This document shows, in pieces, positions 8,317 to 14,877 of a DNA stretch of 22,851 bases. Location: the NCBI GenBank assembly GCA_026193125.1, contig JAPHSC010000183.1, positions 1 to 22,851 on the forward strand, in the 5' to 3' direction. Both the position numbers and the translations under genes were made by a program. How positions within the stretch are numbered: position 1 is the first letter of the stretch; the number at the start of each line of letters is the position of its first letter. This stretch comes from Gammaproteobacteria bacterium. GTDB taxonomy: Bacteria; Pseudomonadota; Gammaproteobacteria; Steroidobacterales; BM003. The notes below the pieces were generated by a model, which saw only the letters and a program-made list of their open reading frames with translations, made no database searches and was not told where the DNA came from.

Positions 8317-8880
8317 CTAGGCCGCAACATTCTGAAACTGCGAGTGTTCCAGCAGGGCGCTCAAATCCATTACTGGCCAAACCTCGCCGGACCTGCGGTA
8401 GGCGCCGGCCATGTATCGGTCGCAGCGCAATATCGTCGGCGCCCACTCCGCGGCGAATTCCTTGGCTGAAAAGCGCCGGAAACCCAGCACCTCATCCACG
8501 ATCAAGCCGGCGGGTACATCCCGGCTATTGGCAACCAGGATTCGGGTGGCGCGGTCAGGGACACTCACCCCGCCTCCGAGAAAAGCCTTAAGGTCGTACA
8601 CCGGGACAAGTTGGCCGCGCACGCTGGCCAGCCCGGCGACCCAGCCTTTACTCCCTGGCACCCGGGTAATATTGGGCGGATAGGTCATGACCTCCCTGAC
8701 CTGGCGCCTGTCGACAAGGAAACGTTCGCCACTTAGGCGAAAACCTATGCCCACCCATTCCTGCTCGACCTGTTCCTCGGTTTGCTCAGCGATACCGGCT
8801 CGTGTAAGACGATCCATCTCTAACAGCAGATCAAATGGCTTGCCTGCCAGGCTACGCAGTTGCTCGAGAGACACCGTCAT
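8317..8880 (-). CDS. pilI: PilI, CheW-like adaptor of the Pil-Chp system
   Basis: This 187-residue protein has a helical N-terminal stretch (about 1-40) followed by one CheW domain (about 41-178). The core is visible as WVGIGFRLSGERFLVD, VAGLASVRGQLVPVYDL and AGLIVDEVLGFRRF. PilI couples the receptor PilJ to the kinase ChpA in the cytoplasm; the P. aeruginosa protein is 178 residues. The ATG lies only four bases after the pilH stop codon, so the pair is probably co-translated. The 42-base gap to pilJ shows no terminator, consistent with one operon. Assignment as PilI rather than ChpC rests on its place between pilH and pilJ and the N-terminal extension. Confidence 0.93.
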   Translation of the reverse strand: MTVSLEQLRSLAGKPFDLLLEMDRLTRAGIAEQTEEQVEQEWVGIGFRLSGERFLVDRRQVREVMTYPPNITRVPGSKGWVAGLASVRGQLVPVYDLKAFLGGGVSVPDRATRILVANSRDVPAGLIVDEVLGFRRFSAKEFAAEWAPTILRCDRYMAGAYRRSGEVWPVMDLSALLEHSQFQNVAA

Positions 8881-8884
8881 ATGG

Positions 8885-9250
8885 TTACACCGACAACATG
8901 GAGGTTGCCTTGGCCACGAGATCGTCGGCCTTGACCGGCTTCACCAGGTAGTCCGCGGCACCCTGGCGCATACCCCAGATCTTGTCTGTTTCCTGCCCTT
9001 TTGTAGTCACCATGACCACCGGGATGTCGCAGGTGACAGGGTCTCGCGAGAGAATGCGAGTGGCCTGGAAGCCGTTCATGCCGGGCATGACGACGTCCAT
9101 AAATATCAGCCCGGGCTTCAGTTCCTTGGCCATTTCTATTGCCTGCTCACCATCCATGGCCACGGCAACGTCGAAGCCACCGTGCTCCAGTGCATTGGTC
9201 ATCACGTGCACTTCGGTGGGTGAATCATCAACTATCAGGATTAATGCCAT
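8885..9250 (-). CDS. pilH: PilH, CheY-like response regulator of twitching
   Basis: This is a stand-alone receiver domain of 121 residues without an output domain. The phosphorylation site is D52 (MDVVMPGMNG), the acidic pocket is VDDS at 7-10 and the conserved lysine is K104 (YLVKP). In P. aeruginosa PilH works with PilG downstream of ChpA. It is usually described as opposing PilG, acting on retraction or serving as a phosphate sink. Two ATGs are adjacent (9253 and 9250). The second gives the family-typical beginning (MALILIVDDSPTE) and sits six bases after a GGAG, so I used it. The gene follows pilG by about 20 bases. Confidence 0.95.
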   Translation of the reverse strand: MALILIVDDSPTEVHVMTNALEHGGFDVAVAMDGEQAIEMAKELKPGLIFMDVVMPGMNGFQATRILSRDPVTCDIPVVMVTTKGQETDKIWGMRQGAADYLVKPVKADDLVAKATSMLSV

Positions 9251-9271
9251 CATTCACTCCTGGAAGACTGG

Positions 9272-9667
9272 TTACTGGCGCACATGTCTTTCAATTGCCT
9301 CCAGCAACTCATCCTTGGTAAATGGCTTGGTAAGGTATTGCTCGGAACCGACAATACGACCCCTGGCCCGATCAAAAAGCCCGTCCTTGCTGGACAACAT
9401 AATTACCGGGGTATCCTGGAAGACCTTGTTGTGTTTAATCAGTGAGCAGGTTTGATAGCCATCCAGACGAGGCATCATAATGTCTACAAAAACGATATCC
9501 GGCTGATGGTCAGCAATTTTCGATAAGGCATCGAAGCCATCCACTGCGGTAAATACCTCGCAACCTTCCTTCGTGAGCAAGGTTTCGGCAGTACGCCTGA
9601 TGGTTTTCGAGTCATCAATGACCAAAATCTTCAGCCCTTGAAGACTCTTTCCGTTACCGTTAGCCAC
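9272..9667 (-). CDS. pilG: PilG, CheY-like response regulator, first gene of the Pil-Chp operon
   Basis: This is a stand-alone receiver domain of 131 residues. D18 and D19 form the acidic pocket, D62 (VDIMMPRLDGYQTC) is the phosphoacceptor and K114 (YLTKPF) is the conserved lysine. The segment DDSKTIRRTAETLL is almost diagnostic of PilG. Phospho-PilG promotes pilus extension and raises cyclic AMP through the FimL/FimV/CyaB pathway in P. aeruginosa. The start is a GTG at 9667, supported by a strong GGAGGG eight bases upstream; no ATG in frame fits. It is the promoter-proximal gene of a six-gene minus-strand operon. Confidence 0.96.
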   Translation of the reverse strand: MANGNGKSLQGLKILVIDDSKTIRRTAETLLTKEGCEVFTAVDGFDALSKIADHQPDIVFVDIMMPRLDGYQTCSLIKHNKVFQDTPVIMLSSKDGLFDRARGRIVGSEQYLTKPFTKDELLEAIERHVRQ

Positions 9668-9675
9668 CTGAAAAA

Positions 9676-9681
9676 CCCTCC
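9676..9681 (-). promoter_or_regulatory. Ribosome binding site fixing the pilG GTG start
   Basis: GGAGGG on the minus strand, eight bases before the GTG at 9667. It is close to the full anti-Shine-Dalgarno match and decides the non-ATG start of pilG. Confidence 0.8.
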
Positions 9682-9756
9682 GGATTACGTCCCCTCACTT
9701 CCCGCCTGCGAAGCGCATGGCGTTTCCGAACGAGGAACAACACTCAACTGCATGGC

Positions 9757-9786
9757 ATCATAATGGATGCACGCATTGATTATCGA
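9757..9786 (-). promoter_or_regulatory. Candidate sigma70-type promoter for the pilG operon
   Basis: On the minus strand, TCGATA (9781-9786, 4 of 6 matches to the -35 consensus) and TATGAT (9757-9762, 5 of 6 matches to the -10 consensus) are separated by 18 bases. Transcription would begin near 9750 and give a leader of about 83 bases before pilG. The -35 element is weak, so this is only a candidate. Confidence 0.35.
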
Positions 9787-9865
9787 CTTTTAACACATCG
9801 GGGCAAGCGCTTCCATTTGAGCATATGTCGGAATTTCACGACAGTTGCATGATCAATCGGCACAT

Positions 9866-9878
9866 TGCCAACTTGGCA
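9866..9878. promoter_or_regulatory. Perfect inverted repeat upstream of gshB, possible operator
   Basis: TGCCAAcTTGGCA is a perfect 6+6 inverted repeat around a single central base, about 95 bases before the gshB start. The symmetric form suits a dimeric DNA-binding protein. It does not match the sigma54 -24/-12 pattern. No regulator can be named from the sequence. Confidence 0.4.
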
Positions 9879-9914
9879 GGTGCAAGGCGCGGACGCAAGG
9901 CCTAAACTTGCACC
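9879..9914. repeat. Inverted repeat (8-bp stem, 20-base loop) upstream of gshB
   Basis: GGTGCAAG (9879-9886) pairs perfectly with CTTGCACC (9907-9914). It directly abuts the 9866-9878 palindrome and ends about 60 bases before the gshB start. It could form a hairpin in a gshB leader transcript or be a spaced binding site. There is no T-run after it, so it is not a terminator. Confidence 0.45.
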
Positions 9915-9973
9915 GATGCACGTGCCTGGCGGAGCAAACCAGGGGCCACCGCAACCCCGCGCAAGGAATATCC

Positions 9974-10939
9974 ATGAACGAGAAGTCAATTCGCCTGGGG
10001 GTCGTGATGGATCCCATACAAAAGATCAAGCCGGCCAAAGACAGCACCCTGGCAATGTTGCTGGAAGCACAGGGTCGGGGATGGGAAATCTGGTACATGG
10101 AGCAAACCGGCCTGCGAATTCGCGATGGCGAGGCCATGGGCTACATGCGCAGGCTGGAGGTCCAGGATGACAAGGACCAGTGGTACCGGTTAGGTGACGA
10201 GATGGACGCGCCGCTGAGATCTCTGGATACCATCCTGATGCGTAAGGACCCCCCGTTTGACATGGAGTATGTATTCACTACCTACATCCTGGAGCGGGCA
10301 CAGATTGAAGGCGCGCTTATCGTCAATGACCCCCGCTCCCTGCGCGACGTGAACGAAAAGGCGTTTACCTCGTGGTTCCCCCAGTGCTGCCCGGCCAACC
10401 TGATTACCCGCTCGCGCAGGGACATCAAGGCATTCCTCGACGAGCACAAGAAAATCGTGCTTAAACCACTCGACGCCATGGGCGGACAATCGATCTTTCT
10501 TGTCACCCAGGGCGATCTGAACACCAACGTTATTATAGAGACCATCACCCAACTCGAAACCCGAACCATCCAGGTCCAGGCGTATATCCCTGAGATCACC
10601 ACCAGCGGCGACAAGCGCATCCTCCTGGTGAATGGCGAGCCTATTCCCTATGCCCTGGCGCGAATTCCCCCGCCCGGTGACGCGCGCGGAAATATGGCCG
10701 TAGGTGGAACCACCAAGGGTTTGGACCTCAGCCAGCGCGACCGCTGGATTTGCCAGCAGGTTGGCCCGACTCTGCGAAAAAAAGGCTTGCTGTTTGTCGG
10801 TCTGGACGTGATTGGTGACTACCTGACCGAAATCAACGTGACCAGCCCCACCGGGATTCGCGAGCTGGACCGACTTTTTGGCACCAATATCGCGGCCAAC
10901 CTGTGTGATGCGATACAGGCGGGGTTGAGGCAGGCCTGA
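9974..10939 (+). CDS. gshB: Glutathione synthetase GshB
   Basis: GshB performs the second step of glutathione synthesis, the ATP-dependent joining of gamma-glutamylcysteine and glycine in the cytoplasm. The 321-residue product is near the usual 315. It has the N-terminal substrate-binding part (MRKDPPFDMEY at 89-99) and an ATP-grasp fold with LKPLDAMGGQ (163-172), GDKRILLVNGEP (212-223) and the metal-binding TEINVTSPTGIREL (285-298). The ATG at 9974 follows AAGGA with a six-base spacer. The reading frame stays open back to 9845, but nothing upstream resembles the family N-terminus. The gene is divergent from pilG, as in Pseudomonas, and is followed by the tonB-like gene after 82 bases. Confidence 0.97.
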   Translation: MNEKSIRLGVVMDPIQKIKPAKDSTLAMLLEAQGRGWEIWYMEQTGLRIRDGEAMGYMRRLEVQDDKDQWYRLGDEMDAPLRSLDTILMRKDPPFDMEYVFTTYILERAQIEGALIVNDPRSLRDVNEKAFTSWFPQCCPANLITRSRRDIKAFLDEHKKIVLKPLDAMGGQSIFLVTQGDLNTNVIIETITQLETRTIQVQAYIPEITTSGDKRILLVNGEPIPYALARIPPPGDARGNMAVGGTTKGLDLSQRDRWICQQVGPTLRKKGLLFVGLDVIGDYLTEINVTSPTGIRELDRLFGTNIAANLCDAIQAGLRQA

Positions 10940-11021
10940 GAACGGCCATGTCAGACCTGTATACTTTGAATCCAGACCCAGGGGACATAGCGAAATAGCC
11001 TTGCAGAAGCCAGCCAGCAGC

Positions 11022-11903
11022 ATGATTGCGGGACACCGCCTGCACTCAACACTCTTTGCGGTAGCCCTGTTCCATGGGCTGCTGGTGCTGGGTGTGACCT
11101 TTGCTCCCGAGAAAGATAGCGGCGAGGGTATTCCAACCCTGGAAGTGGTCATGTTGATAGACCCGGACGAAAATCAGGAAAATTCGGACCGGGCTGAATA
11201 TGTAGCCCAGACAAGCCAACTCGGCAGTGGCACGACTGAGGACAAGGTGCACCCCACTTCCGGTCAGCTTCAGCCATTTGCAGCAGAGGGCAACGCGGAC
11301 GGTAACGACTTGCAGGACACCGAGGCAGAACAAGCCCCCTCGCTAGAACCGATCCTGGCTGCCAGGGCCAGGCAGGACCCCAGCGTTCAGGTCGATCCGG
11401 CCGAAAACCTGGAGCCTGCCGATCAGCAGCGGGTGGCTATGCAAATGACACGCAGTGACAGCCAGGCCCTGGCGGAACTGGAGCGCGCAACGAACCCGCA
11501 AATTACCGGCGAGACCAAGCGCGAAATGTTCGTTGCGGTAAACACCAGCCAGTCTGATGTTGCGGAATACCTGGCAAGGTGGAAGCAGAAAATCGAACGT
11601 ATGGGGACCCTGAATTTCCCCACTGCCGCCAGGACCACGGTCCTTAGCGGCAACCCCACCCTGGAGGTAGCCCTGAGGGCCGATGGCTCGCTGGAAGAAA
11701 TTATTATCCTGAGATCGTCGGGCCACAAGGAACTGGACCTGGCCGCCATGCGTATACTCCGCCTCGCTGCGCCCTTTGACCCGTTTCCCCAGGAATTCCG
11801 CGCCCATTACGATGTCCTGAGATTTGTCTATGAGTGGCAATTTCTGGACGGCAAGATTGAGACAGGCTCGCTGCAGGTCACGGACCGACAGCCACCGCCG
11901 TAG
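11022..11903 (+). CDS. TonB-family energy transducer (TonB3-like)
   Basis: The 293-residue product has a short cytoplasmic start, one N-terminal membrane anchor (about 9-27), a long periplasmic spacer and a TonB C-terminal domain (about 180-277). That domain shows YLARWKQKIERMG, LEVALRADGSL, RSSG, LDLAAMRILRLAAPFDPFP and a final FVYEWQF. TonB proteins transmit proton-motive energy from ExbB/ExbD to outer-membrane receptors. The spacer here is acidic and Gln-rich rather than made of the usual Pro-Glu/Pro-Lys repeats, and no exbB or exbD is nearby. In P. aeruginosa the gene in this position (tonB3, between gshB and yqgE) is reported to be needed for twitching and pilus assembly, so a pilus role is a reasonable inference. 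The start is uncertain: a TTG at 11001 is an alternative, and neither start has a good ribosome binding site. Confidence 0.85.
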   Translation: MIAGHRLHSTLFAVALFHGLLVLGVTFAPEKDSGEGIPTLEVVMLIDPDENQENSDRAEYVAQTSQLGSGTTEDKVHPTSGQLQPFAAEGNADGNDLQDTEAEQAPSLEPILAARARQDPSVQVDPAENLEPADQQRVAMQMTRSDSQALAELERATNPQITGETKREMFVAVNTSQSDVAEYLARWKQKIERMGTLNFPTAARTTVLSGNPTLEVALRADGSLEEIIILRSSGHKELDLAAMRILRLAAPFDPFPQEFRAHYDVLRFVYEWQFLDGKIETGSLQVTDRQPPP

Positions 11904-11967
11904 ACCATTCAGGATTGGGCCGGCCGCGACGACCAACCCGGTTTTGCGGTAAACTTCCGCACAGGCC

Positions 11968-12531
11968 ATGACCACCAGCACCTACCTAAATAACCAGTTT
12001 TTGATTGCCATGCCCGAACTGGCGGACCCCAACTTTGCCCAAACGGTGACGCTTATCTGCGAGCATAACCAGGAAGGCGCTCTTGGGATCGTGATCAACC
12101 GCCCTGCCGAATTGAGCCTGGGTGAGGTACTCGATCAACTGGGGCTGGGCGACATTGACTCGGGCTTGCGCGAAAAACTTATTTTCAGCGGCGGCCCGGT
12201 ACAACCCGATCGAGGTTTTGTACTGCACGACGGCGATGTGGCATGGGATTCCTCGCTGCCCGTGTCAGACAAGATTCGAATAACCACCTCCCGGGACATT
12301 CTTGAGGCCCTGGCCAGGGGCACGGGTCCAGAGAAATATCTTCTGGCGCTGGGATATGCGGGTTGGTCAGCCGGCCAGTTGGAACAGGAAATAGCGGCCA
12401 ACGCATGGCTCAATGTACCTGCGGCACCAAATATCATATTCGACACGACCTGGGAACAGCGCTACCAGGCGGCGGCCGAACTTCTCGGCATCAATCTGGG
12501 TGCGTTGGGCCCCGGCGCCGGGCACGCTTGA
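11968..12531 (+). CDS. yqgE: YqgE/AlgH family protein (UPF0301)
   Basis: The 187-residue protein matches the YqgE/AlgH family along its full length. Visible motifs are FLIAMPELADPNF (11-23), TVTLICEHN (26-34) with GALGIVINRP (37-46), FSGGPVQPDRGFVLH (73-87) and LGYAGWSAGQLEQEI (128-142). The biochemical role is not established. In Pseudomonas AlgH was proposed as an alginate regulator, and the gene is very often next to ruvX, as it is here (three bases between stop and next start). The ATG at 11968 has only a short AGG upstream but gives the family-typical N-terminus. The 64-base gap before it holds no clear promoter. Confidence 0.95.
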   Translation: MTTSTYLNNQFLIAMPELADPNFAQTVTLICEHNQEGALGIVINRPAELSLGEVLDQLGLGDIDSGLREKLIFSGGPVQPDRGFVLHDGDVAWDSSLPVSDKIRITTSRDILEALARGTGPEKYLLALGYAGWSAGQLEQEIAANAWLNVPAAPNIIFDTTWEQRYQAAAELLGINLGALGPGAGHA

Positions 12532-12534
12532 TTC

Positions 12535-13008
12535 ATGGCTAGTGTAAACATTCCACGCGGCAAGGGAACTCCCGGACGGGTGCTCGCTTTCGACTTCGGC
12601 GAACGGCGCATCGGTGTCGCCGTAGGTAATACCATTACCGGAACTGCCGAACCACAGGGCACGATTGTCTGCAAAATCGGCACCGATTGGGACGCCATCG
12701 AAAGGACAATCAGGGAATGGGATCCTGCGCAGCTGGTGATCGGCATCCCATACAATGCCGATGGCTCCGACTCGGAAATGGCGCTGAGGGCCAAACGTTT
12801 CGGAAGACGTCTGCATGGCCGCTACGGCCTGCCCGTCGCGGAAATCGATGAACATCACAGCTCGCTAGCAGCCACCAATCTGCTAATATCCCAACGCCGG
12901 GATGGCACACGGCGACGCAGGCTGCAGAAGGAAGATATTGATGCCTGGGCAGCTAGGGAAATTCTGATCTCGTATCTGACACAACCCCGACTAGAAGAAA
13001 CATCATGA
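12535..13008 (+). CDS. ruvX: Holliday-junction resolvase-like RuvX/YqgF, pre-16S rRNA nuclease
   Basis: The 157-residue protein has the RNase H-like fold of the RuvX/YqgF family. The first catalytic aspartate is D20 in AFDFGERRIGVAVG, followed by VIGIPYNADGS (68-78) and a C-terminal aspartate (D136 in EDIDAWAAREIL). The family is involved in maturation of the 16S rRNA 5' end. The third motif, usually written DERLS/T, is IDEHHSSLAA here (104-113): the acidic residues remain, but Arg-Leu is replaced by His-His. The stop codon overlaps the pyrB start (ATGA), so translation is probably coupled. The N-terminal extension of about 14 residues before the core is typical of gammaproteobacterial members. 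Confidence 0.93.
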   Translation: MASVNIPRGKGTPGRVLAFDFGERRIGVAVGNTITGTAEPQGTIVCKIGTDWDAIERTIREWDPAQLVIGIPYNADGSDSEMALRAKRFGRRLHGRYGLPVAEIDEHHSSLAATNLLISQRRDGTRRRRLQKEDIDAWAAREILISYLTQPRLEETS

Positions 13009-13961
13009 CCATGCAACTGGATTCATCAGGCAAGCTACGGCATCTCATCACCCTGGAAGGTCTGGACAAGCCTCTCCTGGAGCGCCTAATTGACAGGGCT
13101 GAGGGCTATCTGACCACCCCCGGGGACTGCCCCCCCAACGGTTCCCCCTTCGCCGGCCGCAGCGTGGCCAACCTGTTTTTCGAGCCCAGTACCCGCACCA
13201 GGTCGTCGTTCGAACTGGCAGCCAAACGCCTGGGTCTCCACGTGTTGAACCTGGATGTGCGCACCTCCTCCCGGACCAAGGGAGAAAGCATCCTGGATAC
13301 CATCTATACGCTGGAGGCGATGGCCTGCGACGTTTTCGTGCTGCGTGACTCCGAGCCCGGTCTGCCCGATTTCATAATGCGCAACGTTGAGCCCTGGGTG
13401 AGCGTACTGAGCGCAGGCGAGGCCGACCGTAACCATCCCACCCAGGGCCTGTTGGACATGCTGACAATGCGCAGGCACAAGCGGGACTTCTCTCAGCTGT
13501 CGGTGAGTATTGTCGGTGACATTCTGCACTCGCGCGTAGCCCACTCGGCGGCCCATGCCCTGAAGACCCTGGGGGTAGGCCAGTTACGTCTGATAGCGCC
13601 GGAATCACTCATGCCCGGCACCGGCGAATTTCTTGGTGCCGAGCGACACACTCGGCTGGAGACGGGCATCGCGGGGGCGGATGTGATCATGACCTTGCGT
13701 ATTCAAAAGGAACGCATGAACTCGGCTTCCATTCCGGACAGTGAGAGTTATTTCCAGCAATATGGATTGACGCCGGAACGCCTGGCTCTGGCAAAACCAG
13801 ACGCCATTGTCATGCATCCGGGTCCCATGAACCGGGGCACCGAAATTGCCTCAGAGGTGGCCGACGGGCCCCAATCGGTCATTCGCGAACAAGTCACGAA
13901 CGGGGTGGCTACGCGCATGGCGGTAATGATGACGGTACTGGAAACCTTGCACGGAAATTGA
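13005..13961 (+). CDS. pyrB: Aspartate carbamoyltransferase catalytic chain PyrB
   Basis: PyrB condenses carbamoyl phosphate with aspartate, the committed step of pyrimidine synthesis. The 318-residue product has the carbamoyl-phosphate site FFEPSTRTRSSFE (58-70), KGES (92-95), HPTQGLLDM (144-152), GDILHSRVAHS (171-181), LRIQKER (231-237) and HPGPMNRG (271-278). The sequence style resembles Pseudomonas PyrB (GxLRHxxxLxGL opening, LHSRVA), and the start gives nearly the same N-terminus. It overlaps ruvX by four bases. In Pseudomonas it is followed by an inactive pyrC' needed for enzyme assembly. Here neither pyrC', a regulatory pyrI nor pyrR is present; a PyrK-like gene follows 19 bases later. 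Confidence 0.97.
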   Translation: MTMQLDSSGKLRHLITLEGLDKPLLERLIDRAEGYLTTPGDCPPNGSPFAGRSVANLFFEPSTRTRSSFELAAKRLGLHVLNLDVRTSSRTKGESILDTIYTLEAMACDVFVLRDSEPGLPDFIMRNVEPWVSVLSAGEADRNHPTQGLLDMLTMRRHKRDFSQLSVSIVGDILHSRVAHSAAHALKTLGVGQLRLIAPESLMPGTGEFLGAERHTRLETGIAGADVIMTLRIQKERMNSASIPDSESYFQQYGLTPERLALAKPDAIVMHPGPMNRGTEIASEVADGPQSVIREQVTNGVATRMAVMMTVLETLHGN

Positions 13962-13980
13962 CCAGAACACCGGGGCAGTA

Positions 13981-14868
13981 ATGACCAACAAGAGCCATAG
14001 AGGCACAATTTTCCTGGAAGATGCCCGGGTTCTGCAGCAAGTTGAGCATCCCGGCCGCCAGTTTATCCTGCGCGTACATGCCCCCAAATGCGCACGGACC
14101 GCCTTACCCGGAAGTTTTGCCCATGTGACCTGTGACCCCGCGGTTCCCATGCGTCGCCCCTTATCTATCATGCGTACGGACCCCGAGGATGGCTGGATTG
14201 AATTCCTCTACAAGATTGTGGGCGAAGGTCTGGGGCACCTGTCCAGTCGGCGGCCCGGCGACTTGCTTAGCATTCTGGGTCCCATAGGCAATCCTTTCGT
14301 GCTGAATCCCGGTCGCCCCAGGCCACTATTGATTGGTGGCGGAGTAGGCATTCCGCCTATGCTTTTTGTTGCCGAAAGCCTGCATAAGCAGGGCGGCGAC
14401 TGGCAACCTTTTGTCATCATGGGCTCCGAACTGCCTTTTCCCTTCCCGGTGCAGGCTTCCCGCTTGTCACTGCCGGGTTTGAGTGCACAGGCCACTCACG
14501 GCCTGGCCATCCTGGAGGACCAACAGATACCGAGTCGGCTGGCCAGCTGGTCGGGGTTGCCCGGTTGTCACAAGGGATACGTTACGGATCTTGCGCGTCA
14601 ATGGCTGGACGGGCTCTCCGATGAGGAACGTGACCAGGTAGACATCATGGCTTGCGGCCCAACCCCCATGCTACGGGCGGTGGCCCAGGTTGCCAGGGAC
14701 TATGCACTGCCCTGCCAGGTTTCCCTGGAAGAATTCATGGCCTGTGCGGTAGGCGGATGCGCAGGCTGCACCGTGCCGGTCAACACCGCCGAAGGCGTGA
14801 TGATGAAACGAGTGTGTGTAGACGGCCCCGTATTCGAGGCCCGGGATGTTTTCCCGCCTGCCGCCTGA
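13981..14868 (+). CDS. PyrK-like FAD/[2Fe-2S] oxidoreductase (dihydroorotate dehydrogenase electron-transfer subunit family)
   Basis: The 295-residue protein resembles PyrK. In class 1B dihydroorotate dehydrogenase, PyrK passes electrons from PyrD through FAD and a [2Fe-2S] cluster to NAD. Seen here: a flavin-binding barrel with MRRPLSI (57-63), a nucleotide-binding domain with GGGVGIPP (119-126) and ACGPTPML (224-231), and a C-terminal cluster motif C255-x4-C260-x2-C263-x15-C279 ending in CVDGPVF. All four cysteines are present. It lies 19 bases after pyrB and is probably in the same operon, which supports a pyrimidine role. No pyrD partner is in the window, and gammaproteobacteria normally use a quinone-linked PyrD that needs no PyrK. 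Its true partner and substrate are therefore unknown. Confidence 0.82.
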   Translation: MTNKSHRGTIFLEDARVLQQVEHPGRQFILRVHAPKCARTALPGSFAHVTCDPAVPMRRPLSIMRTDPEDGWIEFLYKIVGEGLGHLSSRRPGDLLSILGPIGNPFVLNPGRPRPLLIGGGVGIPPMLFVAESLHKQGGDWQPFVIMGSELPFPFPVQASRLSLPGLSAQATHGLAILEDQQIPSRLASWSGLPGCHKGYVTDLARQWLDGLSDEERDQVDIMACGPTPMLRAVAQVARDYALPCQVSLEEFMACAVGGCAGCTVPVNTAEGVMMKRVCVDGPVFEARDVFPPAA

Positions 14869-14877
14869 CCCGACGCC

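Larger units (their letters stand above)
9668..9973. other. Divergent intergenic region between pilG and gshB
   Basis: These 306 bases hold no convincing gene. On the pilG side are the ribosome binding site and a candidate promoter. On the gshB side is a cluster of inverted repeats: TGCCAAcTTGGCA (9866-9878), an 8-bp stem GGTGCAAG/CTTGCACC (9879-9886 with 9907-9914) and the palindrome GCACGTGC (9918-9925). I could not find a well-spaced sigma70 promoter for gshB. An open frame from 9845 runs into gshB but has no ribosome binding site at its start. Confidence 0.7.

Noticed and set aside
9866..9885. Sigma54 promoter upstream of gshB
   Set aside because: TTGGCA is present, but the required GG/GC pair spacing and the TTGC element at -12 are not.
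9845..9973. 43-codon upstream extension of gshB
   Set aside because: No ribosome binding site at 9845, no similarity to GshB N-termini, and a good AAGGA directly before the ATG at 9974.
10190..11152. Long open frame (320 codons) on the minus strand across gshB and the tonB-like start
   Set aside because: It lies opposite two well-supported genes, shows no family motif, and spans an intergenic gap without a ribosome binding site. It is a shadow of GC-rich codon use.
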